Shown here one piece after another: positions 23,009 to 27,111 of a DNA stretch of 27,111 nt. The translations under genes and the position numbers were made by a program. The notes under the pieces were generated by a model that was not told the DNA's origin, made no database searches, and was given only the letters and a program-made list of their open reading frames with translations. Where the stretch lies: positions 1-27,111 of the forward strand of contig DOUV01001060.1 in assembly GCA_003520455.1 (NCBI GenBank), written 5' to 3'. This DNA comes from Chloroflexota bacterium. Lineage in GTDB: Bacteria; Chloroflexota; Anaerolineae; Ardenticatenales; Ardenticatenaceae. Every line of letters begins with the position of its first letter. Positions within the stretch are counted from its first letter, which is position 1.

Positions 23009-24073
23009 CTACCTTATAGGTGCCTTTTCCGTTGATTCAACGAACCCCGAGGGCAGCACCAGCAGGTAACTCATCAGACCACCGGCGATGCCCGCCAGGA
23101 CGATGGCACCTCCCCACAGCGTGATCGTCCAACGAAGCCCTGCGGTAATCTCTAAAGCGAGGAAGTAGAAGAGGTAGTAAACCACCGGCACACCGATGGC
23201 GAAGAGACGGAATGCCACCGGCTGTGCTACCGAGGGCTTCGTCAGCCTGAGCAAAAGGTCGGCGACCAGACCTGCCAGGGCTGCCGGAGGGACCAACGCG
23301 TAGTGATCGTGCTGGGTGGCCATCGCCAAGGCATTGAGCGTGAAGACGAGCGTGAAACTTCCGAAGGGAAGCGTCGTCCAACGGCGGACTGCCAGCAAGA
23401 CGATACCGGTCAAGATCGTGGCCTGTAGCAGGACGGCGGCAACGCCCAAGGCAGCATCGGCCGACGAAAGGAGTGCGTGGGGCGTGTGGATGGGATGGGC
23501 GAATTGGGTCATGAACATGAATCCGGACATCGTGGCCATCAATGAAAGCAGCATCGGCCCCATAGCCATCCAGTTGTTGGCTATACTGAGATCGGACCGT
23601 TTCCAGGCCGTGCGCATCGGCCCACTCACCATCGCCCACATCCCCAATGCTTCGAGCAGGTGCGTCGGACTGAGCAGTGCCTCCACGTTCCTCTCGATGC
23701 CGAAAATCCCGTGCCAGACCATGTCACCTCCAAAGGCAATATGGAAGAACACAGCGCCCACCAACGATAGCCCGTAGCCGGCTGGCAGTGATCGAAGCCA
23801 CGGATAACCCAGGCCGTGGTTTCTGACCAGGGCGATGGCGAGATACAATGTCAGCGCGACCAACCCCGAAAAGACGAGACCGTGCCAGGGTGTAAAGAAA
23901 TCCTCAGGTAAGCCGTGGTTGTGCGCCTATCCATCGAGATACATGGCGCCCATAAGGTAAACGCTGAGCATGGCCGCTCCCCAGTCGAAGCGGATGCCTC
24001 CAGCAGGGCGCTCTTCCGACGCCGCGCGTCTCACTTTTGCTTTAACCGACTTCGCAATCTGTGCGGTTGTCAT
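23009..24073 (-). pseudogene. Polytopic membrane protein, interrupted by one amber codon
   Basis: From an ATG at 24073 with GGAGGTGA directly upstream, the frame runs 354 codons and contains a single TAG at codon 49 (23927-23929) in MYLDG-stop-AHNHGLPEDFFTPWHG. Trp (TGG) is the likely original residue. Downstream are about seven or eight hydrophobic segments, and polar motifs rich in His/Asp/Glu in or near the membrane: GGDMVWHGIFGIE, LLSPTHLLEALGMW, FAHPIHTPHALL and ATQHDHYALVPP. These could bind a metal or a haem. I know no function for this family. A TTG at 23863 could restart translation but would drop the first segment. Only one base separates this gene from an intact one. Confidence 0.75.
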
Positions 24074-24123
24074 TTGTCACCTCCGAAACATAAGAAAGAA
24101 TTGGCACTTTGTCATGCGCCTGT

Positions 24124-24152
24124 AGTATAAGCTTCAACCCCAGGGCAAGACA
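24124..24152 (-). promoter_or_regulatory. Possible promoter of the membrane-protein operon
   Basis: On the minus strand TGTCTT (24147-24152) and TATACT (24124-24129) are separated by 17 bp, 50 nt upstream of the ATG at 24073. The -10 is good and the -35 weak, so an activator may be needed. Confidence 0.35.
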
Positions 24153-24198
24153 TGTATCCAGAGTTGCATCTGGGGGTTTATTTGGAGTGAATTGATCG

Positions 24199-24236
24199 AA
24201 AAAGCGGTTGGGGTGCTTGAACCTCAACCGCTTTTT
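24199..24236 (-). terminator. Bidirectional-looking intrinsic terminator
   Basis: A perfect 12-bp stem, AAAAAGCGGTTG (24199-24210) with CAACCGCTTTTT (24225-24236), has a 14-nt loop. On the minus strand it ends in CTTTTT, 20 nt after the stop of the LAL pseudogene. Confidence 0.8.
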
Positions 24237-24256
24237 GGCTTCGGAACCGGGCACTC

Positions 24257-26115
24257 TCAGGATAACAGATGGAATTCCCTGCCGCGGGCGACCGCTTCAG
24301 TGCGGTTACTCACATTCAGCTTACTGAAGATGCTGTGCGAGTGGCGCTTGACCGTGCCCAGGGCGATGACCAATCTCTCCGCGATCTCTCGGTTGGTCAG
24401 ACCTTTGGCGATCAACCCTAACACTTCCAGTTCGCGCTCGGTGAGTGGCTCAGGCAGCACAGCAGCGATGGGACCGGAGCGTGGCGAAGGTAAAGCGCCT
24501 TCTGACCTACCGGGCCGAGTGGTGCTGAGCAGGGTGGTCACGTAATTCACGGCAATGCCTTGGGAAGCAACCACGCGCAGCAGCGCTGCCATAGGTGCTC
24601 CTTCATCTACAAAGAGGCGGACGTAGCCTTCCGGCTCGGCGAGCGACAGGGCGCGTTCCAGCACGGCGATGGCCCCGCGGGTATCGCCCCGCGCCTGGAG
24701 AGCCAACGCCTGAAGCATCAAAACCTCGACGACCGTCGCGCCAAGCCCCGCGTTCTCTGTCGCTTCAAGCAGCCACGCCAGGAGCTCGAGCGCCTCTCCC
24801 GCTTTGCCCTGAGCAACGAGGATCCGCGCCAGCGTCGTCTATTCGCTCTCACGCTGGTAGCCGATTTCATCACCTATACCCAATCCACACCGTTGGGCCC
24901 AACGGGCTGATGCTTCCAGGTCGCCCTGGGCCAGCCATAGACGCGCCTGGAAGGCCGCTACTCGGCTGATGAGCCAGGTGATGTTCGACCGCCGCGCGAA
25001 CTACGCTGCCTCGTGAAGCGCATGGAGAGCGCCGTCCGGGTTACCCTGTGCCTGGTGTATCCTCGCCAGGGTGAGCATGCCAGACGTCAAAACTCTCCAG
25101 TCTTGCGCCGATTCACTGAGCTCTATGCCTGCTGACGCCTGGGATGTCGCCGCATCCAATTCGTTCCATTCGCGCAGCAACTCTGCCATGCCCACATAGG
25201 CTGCACCGGCAACCGGCAACGGCTGCCTGCTCTGCTCTGCTCCTGGTACTCACTCGCGAGTTGTAGTGCGCGCCCATAGGTCTCCCTTGCCTGCCGGAGT
25301 TTTCCCTGCGCCGTTTCCAATTCACCCAAGAGATTCAAGACCGGCAGTGCGGCGGGGACATTGCCAGGTGCCTGAGTGATCTCGGCTGCCTCGGCGAGAA
25401 TCCGATTGGCCTCCGCCCCGTCAGCGCTCGCGCGGTATGCGTCAGCCAGATTCAGTGCCAGATTAATCGCCACCCCGGCGCGCACCAAGAGATTATCCGG
25501 AGGCAGGAACGCCAGGGCCTGGCGCGAGAGCGTGACCGCCCGCGACGGCTCGCCCTGGTAGCAGGCCACAAGCGAGCGGATGGCGGCAATACGGCCTACC
25601 AGGTCCCGAACCTCGGCCCGGTCTGCAACGCTGGCGTCAAATCCACATTCGACATCCTGGAGTCGCGCTTCCACGGCGTCGAACTGGCCAACGAATAGCA
25701 ATGTCCTGGCATAGGACAGGGAGAGGTGGGGTCGGGAGCGAACCAGGTCGTCGGGCAACGCATCCAGCCAACGCAAGAGCGTCGCCGGTTCACGATGGAT
25801 CCACGTCGCTTCGGCAACCTGCTCGATGAGCTTCGCGGCCCGTTCGAAGTCCCCGGCGGCGAGCGCATGCTCTATCCCGGCGTCCGCCCACCCGTTGTGC
25901 TCATACCACACGCTGGCGCGGCGGTGCAACTCCGGGAGCAGTTCAGGTTGTTCCTGGCGCAGGCGATGGCGAAGGACTTCGGCGAAGAGGGGATGGTAGC
26001 GATACCAGTGGCACTCATCGTCCAGCGAGACGAGAAAGAGATTCGCACGCTCCAAATGCTCTAGCATCATCTGTCCATCGTTCTGCCCCGTGACCGCGTT
26101 ACACAGCGGCGCGCT
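24257..26115 (-). pseudogene. MalT-like LAL regulator pseudogene, ATPase domain lost
   Basis: Sensor and output regions of a second LAL regulator are present. It starts APLCNAVTGQ, NLFLVSLDDECHWYRYHPLF, and ends with the LuxR helix-turn-helix LTERELEVLGLIAKGLTNRE, then IALGTVKRHSHSIFSKLNVS. Lesions in order are as follows. The N-terminal P-loop NTPase is missing and replaced by methyltransferase sequence at 26115. The frame shifts near 25215-25250. There is a TAG after LHEAA (near 25001). There is a second TAG after YQRESE, before TTLARILVAQG (near 24840), where relatives have Tyr. The helix-turn-helix part (24257-24721) is intact and could be expressed on its own, but no start signal supports this. 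Confidence 0.85.
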
Positions 26116-26508
26116 CATGCGGTAGCCGGCCCGTTCGGGATACAGGCGCCGGCGCAGCTCAATGACCTCTGGGTAGTCCACATCGAACCAGCGAACGCTT
26201 GCTGGTGGGTCGATCCGGTATATGCGGCTGTCCAGGCCGCACCCCAGATGCAGCACGGTCGCGTTGGGATGATCCGCCAGATACCTGGTCGTCCAAAGAT
26301 CGAGTTGTTTCGCCCGGATCGCAATGAGGAGGGTCCTATGCTCACGCATCTTGAGTTTCCCGAAATCGTAATCAATACGGTTGACCGCGTCCTCCGCCCA
26401 CTTGTCCTGAAGGATCGGGTCCTTCGAACGGCTCTGCAGCGCCCTGCCGTAGAGGGTCATGAGCATCGTTTCTTTCTCTGTCGTGAAGTGGACCTTTTCG
26501 GATCGCAT
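26116..26508 (-). pseudogene. O-methyltransferase (LCMT/TcmP-like) N-terminal fragment fused to LAL remnant
   Basis: From an ATG at 26508 (AAGGA 7 nt upstream) come 131 codons of a class I SAM-dependent methyltransferase of the leucine-carboxyl / polyketide O-methyltransferase family: TTEKETMLMTLYGRALQSRS, RAKQLDLWTTRYLADHPNAT, the SAM motif VLHLGCGLDSRIYRI, and WFDVDYPEVIELRRRLYPER. The sequence then passes in frame into the LAL remnant after GYRM. The second half of the methyltransferase is missing. The fused frame (26508 down to 25123, 461 codons) is open and could be translated, but the fusion has no plausible function and appears to be a deletion scar. Confidence 0.75.
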
Positions 26509-26582
26509 CAGTTGATCCTTCTGCGTCGAAATTAATTCTGGCAACAAGAAGTTCAGCCGCCCCGCTGTCTGGCTTGTTATTC

Positions 26583-26662
26583 TGCCGACAAGAGTCGGCA
26601 TGATCCCCGTCCTGGCAGATGATCCCGCCTCCAATCGTCTTAATCCCGCCTACGAGGGATTA
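26583..26662. repeat. Two short perfect hairpins upstream of the fused gene
   Basis: TGCCGAC-AAGA-GTCGGCA (26583-26600) and TAATCCC-N8-GGGATTA (26641-26662) are both perfect 7-bp dyads. Between them GATGATCCC recurs in altered form. They may mark the edge of a mobile element whose transposase fragment lies to the right, or act as regulatory dyads. The remaining sequence to 26921 has no convincing gene. Confidence 0.35.
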
Positions 26663-26921
26663 TGCAGACGCCTGGCGGCCCAATCCCCCTCACCAGCGGA
26701 GTATGCCGCTCTGGTTGGTCCAACCGTCGCCACAAGGCGATCATACCCAGTTCGCGCCGCCTCTCTGGGGAGCGGGAGTGTCTGCCAGGAGACGGTCGGC
26801 GGGGTGGGCCAAGCGGTGGGCGACCCGTGGCCGGCGCTGGCGTGGAGGCGCGCCTGAGTGTGAGGCAGGGAGGCATGCCAGGGCGTGCCGGTCTGGTCTG
26901 GCCGCTGGCGTGCCAGGGGGC

Positions 26922-27053
26922 TCACGAGCTGGTCATCGCCGCGCCCGCCCCCAAGAGCAACAGGTGGCGCCGGGGACGAGTGAGGCAATCAAGGAACGCC
27001 TGAGGGAGTCGCTTCAGCAGCGCCTGCAGGCGCGGGTCCGAGTCCACCGCCAT
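26922..27053 (-). pseudogene. Possible transposase N-terminal fragment
   Basis: The frame from the ATG at 27053 gives MAVDSDPRLQALLKRLPQAF, then LDCLTRPRRHLLLLGAGAAM, and stops after 43 residues. It resembles the leader helix of DDE transposases that start 'PRLxALLxRLPxAFxxxxTRPxxxHLLxLL'. No later part is visible, and the window ends 58 nt beyond. The identification is tentative. Confidence 0.3.
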
Positions 27054-27111
27054 TGGGGCGTCAGTGGCCCGCAGGGGCAGCGGCGCGACCGCGTCTGGCG
27101 CGATCGGCCCC

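Noticed and set aside
24191..24250. Small gene between the LAL remnant and the membrane-protein operon
   Set aside because: The open frame runs through a perfect terminator hairpin and has no start signal.
1..27111. CRISPR array or cas genes
   Set aside because: No regularly spaced direct repeats and no Cas-like proteins were seen on either strand.

Overview
The window reads as a gene-poor, heavily damaged accessory island, most likely from a Chloroflexota bacterium. The evidence is inferential: high GC, frequent GTG starts, large MalT-like (LAL) regulators, a SWIM protein with a long helical tail, TumE/UPF0175/DUF3368 toxin-antitoxin genes, and an inverted repeat of the 'GTCATCYTGAGCGNAGCGAAGGGTCTC' kind. 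I could not confirm taxonomy without a search.

Left third (1-7450): an IS701-family insertion sequence, itself broken by an amber codon and a frameshift, has cut off the 5' half of drmA. It leaves a DISARM core (truncated drmA, intact drmB and drmC) with no methyltransferase. Defence and toxin-antitoxin debris follows: a Schlafen/AlbA_2 fragment, an AbrB-type antitoxin whose toxin is reduced to a stub, a TumE-type pair, and an IS21 istA fragment.

Centre (7465-12330): a tight three-gene operon (two unknown proteins plus a SWIM zinc-finger protein) looks intact. Next come UPF0175 with a frameshifted DUF3368 PIN-type toxin, a nucleotidyltransferase fragment fused to an IS630 remnant, and a 153-bp MITE that shares its terminal repeats and its YTAR-type target duplication with the IS701 element at the left edge.

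12338-12950: a consensus promoter drives a highly structured RNA (10-bp and 18-bp stems) that ends in a tRNA-Ser(GGA)-like domain and a clean intrinsic terminator. A broken tyrosine-recombinase gene follows at once. This looks like the attachment end of an old integrative element, and possibly an undescribed tRNA-like RNA.

13091-19370: an intact LAL regulator, a SnoaL-like plus flavin monooxygenase operon, a frameshifted hicA, and an IS5-family remnant made of two nested copies.

19435-22136: the most interesting intact locus. Three consecutive nucleoside 2-deoxyribosyltransferase-like genes are followed by an MTAP/PNP-type phosphorylase. The middle paralogue has lost the positions equivalent to the catalytic Tyr, Asp and Glu, so it is probably a pseudoenzyme. 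I see no known named system with this arrangement.

Right end (22190-27111, mostly minus strand): a membrane-protein gene broken by one amber codon, a MerB-like helix-turn-helix domain without its lyase domain, and an LAL regulator pseudogene whose ATPase part has been replaced by a piece of an O-methyltransferase. A probable transposase fragment lies at the edge. All five in-frame stop codons that interrupt otherwise continuous reading frames are TAG.
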